DNA of 7,873 nt from an uncultured Faecalibacterium sp. (GCA_900765105.1 CAAFQM010000059.1:1-7873); one strand, 5' to 3'. Counted from the first letter of the stretch, positions 1-6,427 are shown. A program made the numbers and translations. Notes: generated by a model from the letters alone, not told the origin.

Positions 1-1008
1 GACAAGAACGGCGAGGGCCACTGCTACACCTGCATGGGCTGCCGCAGCTTCCTGACCCCCTATGTGGACCCCGAGACCGGCAAGCCCAAATACTACGGCC
101 GCTTCAATCAGGGCGTTGTGACCATCAATCTGGTGGATGTGGCGCTCAGCTCCGAGGGCAACTTTGAGAAGTTCTGGAAGATCTTCGATGAGCGTCTGGC
201 CCTGTGCCATCGCGCCCTGCAGGCACGCCACAAACGGCTGCTGGGCACCCCCAGCGACGCCGCACCCATCCTGTGGCAGTACGGCGCTCTGGCCCGCCTG
301 AAGAAGGGCGAAAAGATCGACAAGCTGCTGTTCGGCGGCTACTCCACCATCAGTCTGGGCTATGCTGGCCTGTATGAGTGCGTGAAGTATATGACCGGCA
401 AGAGCCACACCGATGCCGGTGCAAAGCCCTTTGCTCTGAGCGTGATGCAGCACATGAACGACAAGTGCAACGAGTGGAAGAAGGCCGAGAACATCGACTA
501 CTCCCTCTACGGCACCCCGCTGGAATCCACCACCTACAAGTTCGCCAAGTGCCTGCAAAAGCGGTTTGGCATCGTGCCCGGCATTACCGATAAGAACTAT
601 ATCACCAACAGCTATCATGTCCATGTGTCAGAACACATCGACGCCTTCACCAAGCTGAAGTTTGAGTCCGAGTTCCAGAAGCTGTCCCCGGGCGGTGCCA
701 TCAGCTATGTGGAAGTGCCCAACATGCAGGACAATCTGGAAGCCGTCATGAGCGTGCTGCAGTTCATCTACGACAACATCATGTATGCCGAGCTGAACAC
801 CAAGTCTGATTACTGCCAGTGCTGCGGCTACGACGGCGAGATCAAAATCGTGGAGGATGACGGCAAGCTGGTGTGGGAGTGCCCCAAATGCGGCAACCGC
901 GACCAGAACAAACTGAACGTTGCCCGCCGCACCTGCGGTTATATCGGCACCCAGTTCTGGAATCAGGGCCGCACCCAGGAGATCAAGGACCGCGTGCTGC
1001 ATTTGTAA
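1..1008 (+). CDS. nrdD: Anaerobic (class III) ribonucleoside-triphosphate reductase, C-terminal part
   Basis: This is the 3' part of the gene; the reading frame is open from base 1, so 335 residues are visible and the N-terminus lies outside the window. NrdD reduces ribonucleoside triphosphates to deoxyribonucleotides by glycyl-radical chemistry and works only without oxygen. Seen directly: a CMGCRS motif at about bases 31-48, matching the family's active-site cysteine loop; a C-terminal zinc site made of two CxxC pairs (codons at 814/823 and 880/889); and the glycyl-radical loop RRTCGYIG, with the likely radical glycine codon at 937-939. The ending RVKHL-like RVLHL is typical. The matching activase nrdG follows on the same strand 178 bp downstream and no terminator is evident right after the stop, so the two are probably cotranscribed. 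Identification is secure; only the missing 5' end limits it. Confidence 0.97.
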   Translation, partial: DKNGEGHCYTCMGCRSFLTPYVDPETGKPKYYGRFNQGVVTINLVDVALSSEGNFEKFWKIFDERLALCHRALQARHKRLLGTPSDAAPILWQYGALARLKKGEKIDKLLFGGYSTISLGYAGLYECVKYMTGKSHTDAGAKPFALSVMQHMNDKCNEWKKAENIDYSLYGTPLESTTYKFAKCLQKRFGIVPGITDKNYITNSYHVHVSEHIDAFTKLKFESEFQKLSPGGAISYVEVPNMQDNLEAVMSVLQFIYDNIMYAELNTKSDYCQCCGYDGEIKIVEDDGKLVWECPKCGNRDQNKLNVARRTCGYIGTQFWNQGRTQEIKDRVLHL

Positions 1009-1030
1009 TTTTTGCATAAAGGAAAGCGTC

Positions 1031-1168
1031 CTCGCCCTCTCAGTCAAAACCTTGCGGTTTTGCCAGCTCCCCCAAAGTGGGAGCCTTTGGCAGTACGGCA
1101 AACTTTGCCGATTTGCCAAGGCCTCTCCCTTTGGGAGAGGTGGCACCGCAGGTGACGGAGAGGGCGAG
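1031..1168. repeat. Palindromic MITE-like/REP-like intergenic repeat between nrdD and nrdG
   Basis: The element is bounded by 16-bp terminal inverted repeats, 1031-1046 and 1153-1168, matching at 15 of 16 positions (TCGCCCTCTCaGTCA against TCGCCCTCTCcGTCA plus an outer C:G pair). Inside is a chain of hairpins: AAAACC/GGTTTT (1046-1051 with 1056-1061), GCTCCC/GGGAGC (1066-1071 with 1079-1084), CGGCAAA/TTTGCCG (1096-1102 with 1104-1110) and CCTCTCCC/GGGAGAGG (1122-1129 with 1133-1140). It has no coding capacity of its own. I recall near-identical elements scattered in many copies through Faecalibacterium-type genomes; that is memory, not a search. No clear target-site duplication is visible. 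It lies inside the nrdD-nrdG transcription unit and may affect mRNA stability or the relative output of the two genes. Confidence 0.8.
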
Positions 1169-1186
1169 CCAGCTTGAAATGAAGCT

Positions 1187-1744
1187 ATGAACTACGCAAC
1201 CATCAAATATTATGATATCGCCAATGGCCCTGGGGTACGCACCAGCGTGTTCGTGTCCGGCTGCCGCCACCACTGTCCGGGGTGCTTTAATGCCATTGCC
1301 TGGAATTTTGACTACGGGCAGCCCTTTGACAAAACCACCCGCAATCAGGTGTTTGCCTCCTGTCAGCCGGACTACATCGCCGGGCTTTCGCTGTTGGGCG
1401 GCGAACCGTTCGAACCGGAGAACCAGCGGGAACTGCTGCCTTTTGTGCGCAACTTCAAGGCGCTGTATCCGTCCAAAACGGTCTGGTGCTACTCCGGCTA
1501 CACCTGGGAGCAGCTGACCGGCAAGGAGCCAAGTCTTGCCCGGTGCGAAGCCACCGACGAGTTGTTGAGCCTGCTGGACGTGCTTGTGGACGGCGAATTT
1601 GTCGAAGCCAAACACGACATTTCCCTGCGGTTCCGGGGCAGCAGCAACCAGCGTCTGCTGGATGTGCAAAAGAGCCTTACCGCCGGGGAGCCGGTATGGT
1701 GGGAGGACGAAAAGGTCTTTTCCACCCACAGCATGGAGCGGTAA
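1187..1744 (+). CDS. nrdG: Anaerobic ribonucleotide reductase activating protein (radical SAM)
   Basis: The 185-residue protein has the usual NrdG length. NrdG uses a [4Fe-4S] cluster and S-adenosylmethionine to abstract hydrogen from the NrdD glycine and so create the active radical enzyme. Visible are the radical-SAM cluster motif CxxxCxxC (C26, C30, C33, in CRHHCPGC), the preceding GPGVRTSVFVSG segment, a SAM-contacting GGEP at 71-74 (in LLGGEPF), and the conserved C-terminal RFRGSSNQRLLDVQKSL block (148-164). The ATG at 1187 fits the family N-terminus, but its ribosome binding site is weak: only a GAAATGAAG-like stretch lies in front, inside a 5-bp hairpin (1171-1175 with 1182-1186). A better AAAGGA sits at 1018-1023, before the inserted repeat. 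The gene pairs functionally with nrdD upstream and ends just before a terminator-like hairpin. Confidence 0.96.
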   Translation: MNYATIKYYDIANGPGVRTSVFVSGCRHHCPGCFNAIAWNFDYGQPFDKTTRNQVFASCQPDYIAGLSLLGGEPFEPENQRELLPFVRNFKALYPSKTVWCYSGYTWEQLTGKEPSLARCEATDELLSLLDVLVDGEFVEAKHDISLRFRGSSNQRLLDVQKSLTAGEPVWWEDEKVFSTHSMER

Positions 1745-1747
1745 AGC

Positions 1748-1812
1748 AAAAAAGCATCTGCAGCCTGTCATTTTCGGGTTTTACCGATGACAGTTGATTG
1801 CAGATGCTTTTT
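1748..1812. terminator. Bidirectional terminator-like hairpin between convergent nrdG and recQ
   Basis: A perfect 14-bp inverted repeat (1749-1762 with 1799-1812) is extended inward by CTGTCA/TGACAG (1765-1770 with 1788-1793) and TCGG/CCGA (1774-1777 with 1784-1787). On the plus strand it ends in TTTTT three bases after the nrdG stop region; on the minus strand the A6 tract at 1748-1753 supplies a U run. It can therefore close both nrdG and the oncoming recQ transcript. Confidence 0.85.
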
Positions 1813-1815
1813 CAG

Positions 1816-1869
1816 TTGTAGGGAACTCGCCGCCTTCTCCTGCGGAACGCATGAATGCGTTCCCTACAA
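1816..1869. repeat. Palindromic intergenic repeat (TTGTAGGGAAC type)
   Basis: A perfect 11-bp inverted repeat, TTGTAGGGAAC at 1816-1826 and GTTCCCTACAA at 1859-1869, encloses a second perfect 9-bp inverted repeat, GGAACGCAT/ATGCGTTCC (1844-1852 with 1855-1863). The two stems share bases 1859-1863, so only one can form fully at a time. I recall similar TGTAGGGA...TCCCTACA repeats as common dispersed sequences in gut clostridia; copy number here cannot be judged from one window. Confidence 0.7.
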
Positions 1870-1874
1870 TTCCT

Positions 1875-1911
1875 GCCGGGAGTTTGCTGCTTTACCGCAT
1901 TCACTCCCGGC
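1875..1911 (-). other. Hairpin overlapping the recQ stop codon
   Basis: A perfect 9-bp inverted repeat, GCCGGGAGT (1875-1883) with ACTCCCGGC (1903-1911), spans the recQ TGA at 1903-1901. No U run follows on the minus strand, so it is not a standard intrinsic terminator. It may simply protect the 3' end of the recQ mRNA, or be chance in GC-rich DNA. Confidence 0.4.
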
Positions 1912-3484
1912 TGCCAACGGCATCCTCGATGAGCCGCAGAAAGGCATTGCCGTAGCGGGTAGCTTTCTTTTCGCCCACACCGCTGATGTTCAGCAGTTCA
2001 TCGATGCTCAATGGCTTTTTCTCTGCCATTTCCCGCAGGGTCGCATCGCTGAAAACCATAAAGGCCGGGATATTCTGTTTACCTGCCAGACGCTTGCGCA
2101 GAGCATACAGCGCGCTCAGCAACTTTTCGTCAAACTCGCTGAGCGGCACAGCATCTGCCTTTACGCGGCGGGGCTTTGCGGCAGGCGTCAGGCGGCGGGC
2201 GTTGTCTGCAGCCCGGCGACGGGAGTCCTCCAGCTGCATCTGCGCTTCCTGTTCTGCGGCCAGACAGCAGGAGCAGTTGCCGCATTTCTGGGGCGCAGCT
2301 TCACCGAAATACTGCAGCAGGAAGCCCCGCAGGCATTTCTGTGTTGTGGAATAGAAGGTCATGTACTTGAGCCGCTCTTCGGCCTTGCGGGCCGCCTCGG
2401 CCTTGACATCGGCGGGCAGACCGTTGTCCGCTTCCAGTTCCTTATCGATGAAGAACCGGATGGTGCGCACATCGGTTCCGGAATAGAGCAGCGTGCACCG
2501 CGCGGGCTGGCCATCGCGTCCGGCGCGCCCGGCCTCCTGATAGTAGCTTTCCAGATCCTTGGGCATATTATAATGGATGACGAACCGCACATTGGGCTTG
2601 TCGATGCCCATGCCGAAGGCATTGGTCGCCACCATGATCTGCACCCGGTCGTAGAGGAAATCGTCCTGATTCTTCCGCCTGGTGTCGGCGTCCAGCTTGG
2701 CGTGGTATGCCGCCGCCCGGATGCCCCGGCTCTGCAGCAGGCGGGCCGTCTCATCCACCTGCTTTGTGGTGCTGCAGTACACGATGCCCGCGTTGTCCCG
2801 CTCCTTCAGCACAAGATCCAGCAGTTCCTGCGGCTTCCGGCTTGGCAGGGCGCGCCGGGTCTCAAAGTAAAGATTCGGCCGGTCGAAGCTGGTCGTTACC
2901 TCATAGGGGCTTTGCAGCGCCAGATGGGTGCGGATGTCCTCCCGCACATGGGCAGTGGCGGTAGCCGTGAACGCGCCCACCACCGGCCGCCGGGGCAGGC
3001 TGTCCACAAAGTCCCTGATGCGCAGGTAGCTGGGGCGGAAGTCCTGACCCCACTGGCTGATGCAGTGGGCTTCGTCCACCGTCACCATGCTGATCTCCCG
3101 CTCCTGCACGAACCGCTGGAACCCCGGCATCTCCAGCCGTTCCGGTGCCACATAGATGATCTTGTACCAGCCTTCCCGGGCGCGGTGCAGCATCAGGGCT
3201 TTCTGGTTGTCGGTGAGACTGTTGTTCAGGAATGCAGCCGCCACACCGGCCTGCACCAGCGCCCCCACCTGATCTTTCATCAGGCTTACCAGCGGGGACA
3301 CCACGATCGTGATGCCCGGCAAAAGCAGCGCCGGCACCTGATAACAGATGGACTTGCCCGCACCGGTGGGCATCACGGCCAGCACATCCTGACCTGCAAG
3401 CAGGCAGCTGACGATTTCCTCCTGCCCGGGGCGGAACGAGTCGTAGCCAAAAACTTTTTTCAGGATGCTGTGCGGGTTTTCCAT
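1901..3484 (-). CDS. recQ: ATP-dependent DNA helicase RecQ, compact form
   Basis: RecQ unwinds DNA 3' to 5' during recombination and fork repair. The 527-residue protein shows all helicase motifs: Walker A MPTGAGKS (38-45), DEAH (137-140) followed by the RecQ aromatic-rich loop QWGQDFRP (144-151), TATAT (173-177), CST motif IV (237-239), and motif VI QEAGRAGRDG (316-325). Zinc ligands C384, C401, C404 and C407 keep the 17/3/3 spacing of E. coli RecQ. An HRDC domain occupies about 446-525. Between the zinc site and HRDC are only ~40 residues, too few for the winged-helix domain of E. coli RecQ (about 609 residues). The ATG at 3484 is chosen because GGAGG (3494-3490) lies five bases before it; the frame stays open upstream to 3706, but that stretch resembles no RecQ sequence and covers the promoter. 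The gene converges on nrdG and diverges from the glycosyltransferase. Confidence 0.95.
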   Translation of the reverse strand: MENPHSILKKVFGYDSFRPGQEEIVSCLLAGQDVLAVMPTGAGKSICYQVPALLLPGITIVVSPLVSLMKDQVGALVQAGVAAAFLNNSLTDNQKALMLHRAREGWYKIIYVAPERLEMPGFQRFVQEREISMVTVDEAHCISQWGQDFRPSYLRIRDFVDSLPRRPVVGAFTATATAHVREDIRTHLALQSPYEVTTSFDRPNLYFETRRALPSRKPQELLDLVLKERDNAGIVYCSTTKQVDETARLLQSRGIRAAAYHAKLDADTRRKNQDDFLYDRVQIMVATNAFGMGIDKPNVRFVIHYNMPKDLESYYQEAGRAGRDGQPARCTLLYSGTDVRTIRFFIDKELEADNGLPADVKAEAARKAEERLKYMTFYSTTQKCLRGFLLQYFGEAAPQKCGNCSCCLAAEQEAQMQLEDSRRRAADNARRLTPAAKPRRVKADAVPLSEFDEKLLSALYALRKRLAGKQNIPAFMVFSDATLREMAEKKPLSIDELLNISGVGEKKATRYGNAFLRLIEDAVGSRE

Positions 3485-3545
3485 GAGTTCCTCCGTTATA
3501 GTATAAGGATGCGTTTTTTGTGCGCGGGATGTTTCAAACTTTATC

Positions 3546-3554
3546 AGTATACCA
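3546..3554 (-). promoter_or_regulatory. Extended -10 promoter for recQ
   Basis: Read on the minus strand, 3554-3546 is TGGTATACT, an extended -10 box (TGn plus TATACT). The -35 region, 17 bases upstream, is poor (TGCGCA), as often allowed with an extended -10. Predicted transcription start near 3539 gives a leader of about 55 bases before the recQ ATG. Confidence 0.6.
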
Positions 3555-3654
3555 CAAAATGGGATGTTTGCGCACCGAAAAGCATCACTTTCGCGCAAAA
3601 AGTACGGAAAGCCATGCTTCTTTTCCCGGAAGGATAGCTTTTCAGGGGCGAAAA

Positions 3655-3663
3655 TGCTATAAT
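3655..3663 (+). promoter_or_regulatory. Extended -10 promoter for the glycosyltransferase
   Basis: TGCTATAAT is a perfect extended -10 (TG at 3655-3656, TATAAT at 3658-3663). No good -35 lies 16-18 bases upstream (TAGCTT at 17). A start near 3670 gives a leader of about 62 bases. An 8-bp inverted repeat, CCCGGAAG (3625-3632) and CTTCCGGG (3682-3689), brackets the box symmetrically and could be an operator pair. Confidence 0.65.
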
Positions 3664-3732
3664 AAGAATACATATCTCCATCTTCCGGGCAACCGCGCCG
3701 GAGCATGAAACAACAAAAGGAGTATTTTGAAT

Positions 3733-4761
3733 ATGCAGCAGAAACTTATCACCTTTGCCGTACCCTGCTACAATTCCGCAGCTTACATGCGCCACTGCAT
3801 CGAAACGCTGCTGTCTGCAGGCGAACAGGCCGAGATCATTCTGGTGGACGATGGTTCCGTCAAGGACGACACCCCGGCCATCTGCGATGAATATGCCGCC
3901 AAATATCCCACCATCGTCAAGGCCATTCATCAGGAAAACGGCGGTCACGGCGAGGGCGTCAATCAGGGCATCCGCAATGCCACCGGCCTGTACTATAAGG
4001 TCGTGGACAGCGACGACTGGCTGGACACCGACGCTCTGAAAAAAGTTCTGGCACGGCTGTCTGCCCTTGTGGCCCGCGGCACTGCCCCCGACCTGATGAT
4101 CTGCAACTATGTGTACGAGCATGTGGAAGACGGTACCAGCCACACCGTGCGCTACACCAACGTGTTCCCGGAGAACCGCCTGTTCGACTGGGTGCATGTG
4201 GGCCACTTCCGCCCGGATCAGAACATCCTGATGCACTCGGTGATGTACCGCACCGAGGTGCTGCGCCAGTGCGGCATGGTGCTGCCCAAGCACACCTTCT
4301 ATGTGGACAACATCTTCGTCTACCAGCCCCTGCCCTACGTCAAGAGCATGTACTACATGGATCTGGATCTGTACCGCTACTTTATCGGCCGCGCCGACCA
4401 GAGCGTGAACGAAAGCGTGATGATCAGCCGCGTGGATCAGCAGCTGCGGGTCACCAAGCACATGATCGATTGTCAGGATCTGGACGCGCTCAAAGGTCAG
4501 AAGCGTCTGCGCGCCTACATGGTGCACTACCTCTCGGTGATGATGGCGGTCAGCGACATCTTCCTGCTGCTGGACGGCAGCGCCGAAGCCCACGAAAAGC
4601 GCACCGAGCTGTGGCAGTACCTGAAGGCCAACACCAGCACCGGCGTGTACAACGCAGTCAAGTACAATCTGGGCGGCCTGACCAACATGAAGTTCCCCGG
4701 CAGCGACAAGGTCATTCTGGGTGCCTACCGCACCGCCCGCAAGATCTTCAAGTTCAACTAA
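3733..4761 (+). CDS. Family 2 glycosyltransferase
   Basis: This is a GT-A fold, family 2 glycosyltransferase of 342 residues that would transfer a sugar from a nucleotide-sugar donor to a cell-surface glycan, exopolysaccharide or lipid acceptor; donor and acceptor cannot be read from the sequence. Motifs: VPCYN (10-14) opening the nucleotide-binding fold, DDGS (39-42), and DSDDW (92-96) holding the metal-binding DxD. No membrane segment is obvious, so it is probably cytosolic or peripheral. The ATG at 3733 is preferred, with AAAAGGAG at 3715-3722 (10-base spacer); a TTG at 3727 in the same frame, four bases from that site, would add two residues. The gene has its own promoter and terminator and no neighbouring glycan genes, so it is an orphan transferase rather than part of a visible cluster. 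Confidence 0.92.
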   Translation: MQQKLITFAVPCYNSAAYMRHCIETLLSAGEQAEIILVDDGSVKDDTPAICDEYAAKYPTIVKAIHQENGGHGEGVNQGIRNATGLYYKVVDSDDWLDTDALKKVLARLSALVARGTAPDLMICNYVYEHVEDGTSHTVRYTNVFPENRLFDWVHVGHFRPDQNILMHSVMYRTEVLRQCGMVLPKHTFYVDNIFVYQPLPYVKSMYYMDLDLYRYFIGRADQSVNESVMISRVDQQLRVTKHMIDCQDLDALKGQKRLRAYMVHYLSVMMAVSDIFLLLDGSAEAHEKRTELWQYLKANTSTGVYNAVKYNLGGLTNMKFPGSDKVILGAYRTARKIFKFN

Positions 4762-4775
4762 AGCCTGCATTTTTC

Positions 4776-4814
4776 GCCCTTCGGCATCGCGTTTTGATGC
4801 CGGAGGGCTTTTTT
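4776..4814 (+). terminator. Intrinsic terminator of the glycosyltransferase
   Basis: A 13-bp stem with one G-U pair (4776-4788 with 4796-4808) and a 7-base loop is followed directly by TTTTTT (4809-4814). It begins 14 bases after the stop codon and is a textbook rho-independent terminator. Confidence 0.93.
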
Positions 4815-4859
4815 CTGCGTCTGAAGGCAAAATTTCTTTGCCAAATCGGCAGACAGATG

Positions 4860-4888
4860 TTGCATTTTGCCGTTCTGTCCAGTATACT
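4860..4888 (+). promoter_or_regulatory. Promoter for the antiporter transcript
   Basis: TTGCAT (4860-4865) and TATACT (4883-4888) are separated by 17 bases, a good sigma-A-type arrangement just after the preceding terminator. The start would be near 4895, leaving a leader of about 134 bases before the antiporter ATG. Confidence 0.6.
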
Positions 4889-4947
4889 GAAATCGTATGC
4901 GTTTTTTCCAAAGCTGCGCGGTCTTTCCCCTTGCCGATCTCCCTTTC

Positions 4948-5014
4948 GCGCGCGGCTCCGATATTTTTTTGACAAGGAGGAATGGGAGCCGTCTGCGGAT
5001 TCCTGCGCGCTCCC
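4948..5014 (+). promoter_or_regulatory. Structured leader with alternative hairpins upstream of the antiporter
   Basis: GGCTCC (4954-4959) can pair with GGAGCC (4985-4990), putting the AAGGAGG at 4974-4980 and the small-frame ATG in the loop. GGGAGC (4984-4989) can instead pair with GCTCCC (5009-5014). The pairings share bases 4985-4989 and so exclude each other. GCGCGC occurs at both 4948-4953 and 5005-5010 and could close an outer stem. This resembles a translation-sensitive leader, but stems of six GC-rich pairs can also arise by chance. Confidence 0.35.
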
Positions 5015-5044
5015 GCACAACCGACACCATGGAACAAATGTTGA
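4982..5044 (+). CDS. Possible 20-residue leader peptide overlapping the antiporter start
   Basis: An ATG at 4982 directly follows a strong Shine-Dalgarno, AAGGAGG at 4974-4980, though with a one-base gap that is closer than optimal. The frame runs 20 codons (beginning MGAVCGFL, ending PWNKC) to TGA at 5042-5044. The stop lies just after two in-frame antiporter ATGs (5029 and 5038; ATGTTGA overlap), the geometry expected for translational coupling or reinitiation. The peptide resembles nothing I know. It may be a leader peptide, or the strong site may serve a different, non-ATG start of the antiporter. Confidence 0.3.
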   Translation: MGAVCGFLRAPAQPTPWNKC

Positions 5045-6324
5045 TTTGTCTGTCCCTTGCGCTGATCGCGGGTCTGCTGATGTCCCGTCTGGCCAAGGCG
5101 GTCAACCTGCCGGCCGTCACGTCCTATCTCATCGCCGGGCTTCTGCTGGGACCGTTCTTTCTGGGACGGCTGGGGCTGAGCCGTCTCGGCTTCGGCTTCG
5201 GGTCGCTGGCACAGGTGGAAGGCTACGGCATCATCACGCAGGTGGCGCTGGGCTTCATCGCCTTCGTCATCGGCAACGAATTCCGGCTCAGCGCCCTGAA
5301 GCGGATGGGCCGTCAGGCCCTCACCGTGGGCATCGCGCAGGCCGTCATCACAACGGCGTTGGTGGATGTTGCCCTCATCGTGCTGCATTTCATCCGCCCG
5401 GACGTCATCTCGCTGGCCTCGGCCATCACGCTGGGCGCCATTGCAGCGGCCACGGCTCCCGCCGCCACCCTGATGGTGGTCAAGCAGTACAAGGCTTCCG
5501 GCCCGCTGACAAAGCTGCTGCTGATGGTGGTCGCCATCGATGATGCCGTGGGTCTGGTGCTGTTCTCCGCTTCCTACGGCGTGGCAAATACACTGGAGCA
5601 GGGCCGCATCGACCCGGTCAGCGTCATTCTGGAGCCGCTGCTGGAGATCCTGCTCTCCCTCGCGCTGGGCGCAGCCGCCGGTTATCTGCTCAACCTGCTG
5701 GAAGTCTACTTCCACTCCCGCTCCAAGCGCATGAGCCTTTCGGTGGCGTTCGTGCTGCTGACGGTGGGTCTGTCCATGACCGAGTTCGAGATCGCCGGCA
5801 CTCGCTGCGGCTTCTCCCTGCTGCTGGTCTGCATGATGACCGGCACCGTGTTCTGCAACATCTGCCCCACCTCGGAGGAGCTGATGGACCGTCTGGACCG
5901 CTGGGTATCCCCCATCAACATCCTGTTCTTCGTGCTCTCCGGCGCAGAACTGGACCTGACCATTCTGGCCAATCCCTTCGTGCTGTTCATCGGCGTGGTG
6001 TACATCATCGCCCGCTCCGCCGGTAAGATCAGCGGTTCTTTCCTCAGCAGCCGCGCTGCCCGCTGCAGCGGCGACATCCAGAAGTATCTGGGCATCACCC
6101 TGCTGCCGCAGGCCGGTGTCGCCCTCGGCATGGCGGCCACGGCCTCCCAGCTGTCGGACGGCCACATGGTGCGCAACGTGGTGCTGTTCTCGGTGCTGGT
6201 GTATGAGCTGGTCGGCCCCACCCTGGCCAAGCTCTCGCTGACCGCCGCAGGCGAAATCCGCCCCGAGGGCCGCACCAGCGCCCGCATGGAGAACAAGCCG
6301 GAACCTGCCGGCGATGTAGGCTGA
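5029..6324 (+). CDS. Cation:proton antiporter (CPA, Na+/H+ exchanger family)
   Basis: This is a 431-residue polytopic membrane protein of the Na+/H+ exchanger superfamily (Pfam PF00999 type, KefB/NapA-like), expected to exchange Na+ or K+ for protons across the cell membrane in pH and salt homeostasis. About 11-13 hydrophobic segments run through residues 3-405. Diagnostic features are TAPAAT (142-147) in the broken helix region, the ion-binding Asp pair AIDDAVG (D171, D172), RSAGK (329-333), and LLPQAGVALG (358-367). No cytosolic TrkA-N/RCK domain follows; the tail is a short polar stretch. Which ion it carries is not determined. The ATG at 5029 starts a sensible first helix; the frame is open back to 4897 but that stretch is polar and abuts the promoter. 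No ribosome binding site lies just before 5029, while a strong one sits at 4974-4980. Monocistronic, with its own terminator. Confidence 0.92.
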   Translation: MEQMLICLSLALIAGLLMSRLAKAVNLPAVTSYLIAGLLLGPFFLGRLGLSRLGFGFGSLAQVEGYGIITQVALGFIAFVIGNEFRLSALKRMGRQALTVGIAQAVITTALVDVALIVLHFIRPDVISLASAITLGAIAAATAPAATLMVVKQYKASGPLTKLLLMVVAIDDAVGLVLFSASYGVANTLEQGRIDPVSVILEPLLEILLSLALGAAAGYLLNLLEVYFHSRSKRMSLSVAFVLLTVGLSMTEFEIAGTRCGFSLLLVCMMTGTVFCNICPTSEELMDRLDRWVSPINILFFVLSGAELDLTILANPFVLFIGVVYIIARSAGKISGSFLSSRAARCSGDIQKYLGITLLPQAGVALGMAATASQLSDGHMVRNVVLFSVLVYELVGPTLAKLSLTAAGEIRPEGRTSARMENKPEPAGDVG

Positions 6325-6338
6325 AAATTTATCCCGGA

Positions 6339-6378
6339 AGGGCTGCCGCGCAGGGAACTGTGCAGCAGCCCTGTTTTT
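6339..6378 (+). terminator. Intrinsic terminator of the antiporter
   Basis: AGGGCTGC (6339-6346) pairs with GCAGCCCT (6365-6372); the stem is continued by GCGCAG/CTGTGC (6348-6353 with 6358-6363, one G-U) and capped by a GGAA tetraloop. TTTTT follows at 6374-6378. It starts 15 bases after the antiporter stop. Confidence 0.9.
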
Positions 6379-6427
6379 GCACTCTTTTATAGTTTTGGTT
6401 GATTTTTGTCGAAATTGCCCGCAATCA

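Noticed and set aside
1031..1168. The intergenic hairpin cluster as a CRISPR array or riboswitch
   Set aside because: There is no repeat-spacer periodicity, and the structure is a single element with terminal inverted repeats rather than a known riboswitch fold.
1787..3637. A 616-codon open frame on the plus strand opposite recQ
   Set aside because: It runs through the terminator hairpin and palindromic repeat into the antisense of an intact recQ and has no domain; recQ has all motifs plus a proper ribosome binding site.
3485..3706. A 74-residue N-terminal extension of RecQ from an upstream start
   Set aside because: The added residues resemble no RecQ sequence, cover the extended -10 promoter, and the internal ATG at 3484 has a GGAGG at ideal distance.
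3705..3890. Small open frame beginning at ATG 3705
   Set aside because: It overlaps the start of the glycosyltransferase in another frame, its GGAG is only one base from the ATG, and its product has no recognisable features.
4819..4854. Bipartite hairpin GTCTG/CAGAC with GGCAAA/TTTGCC just after the glycosyltransferase terminator
   Set aside because: It lies upstream of the antiporter promoter, has no U run and short stems; a function cannot be supported.
4897..5028. A 44-residue N-terminal extension of the antiporter
   Set aside because: Its ATG lies only nine bases after the -10 box and has no ribosome binding site; the residues are polar and unlike the family. The start at 5029 fits the first membrane helix, though the true start remains less certain than usual.
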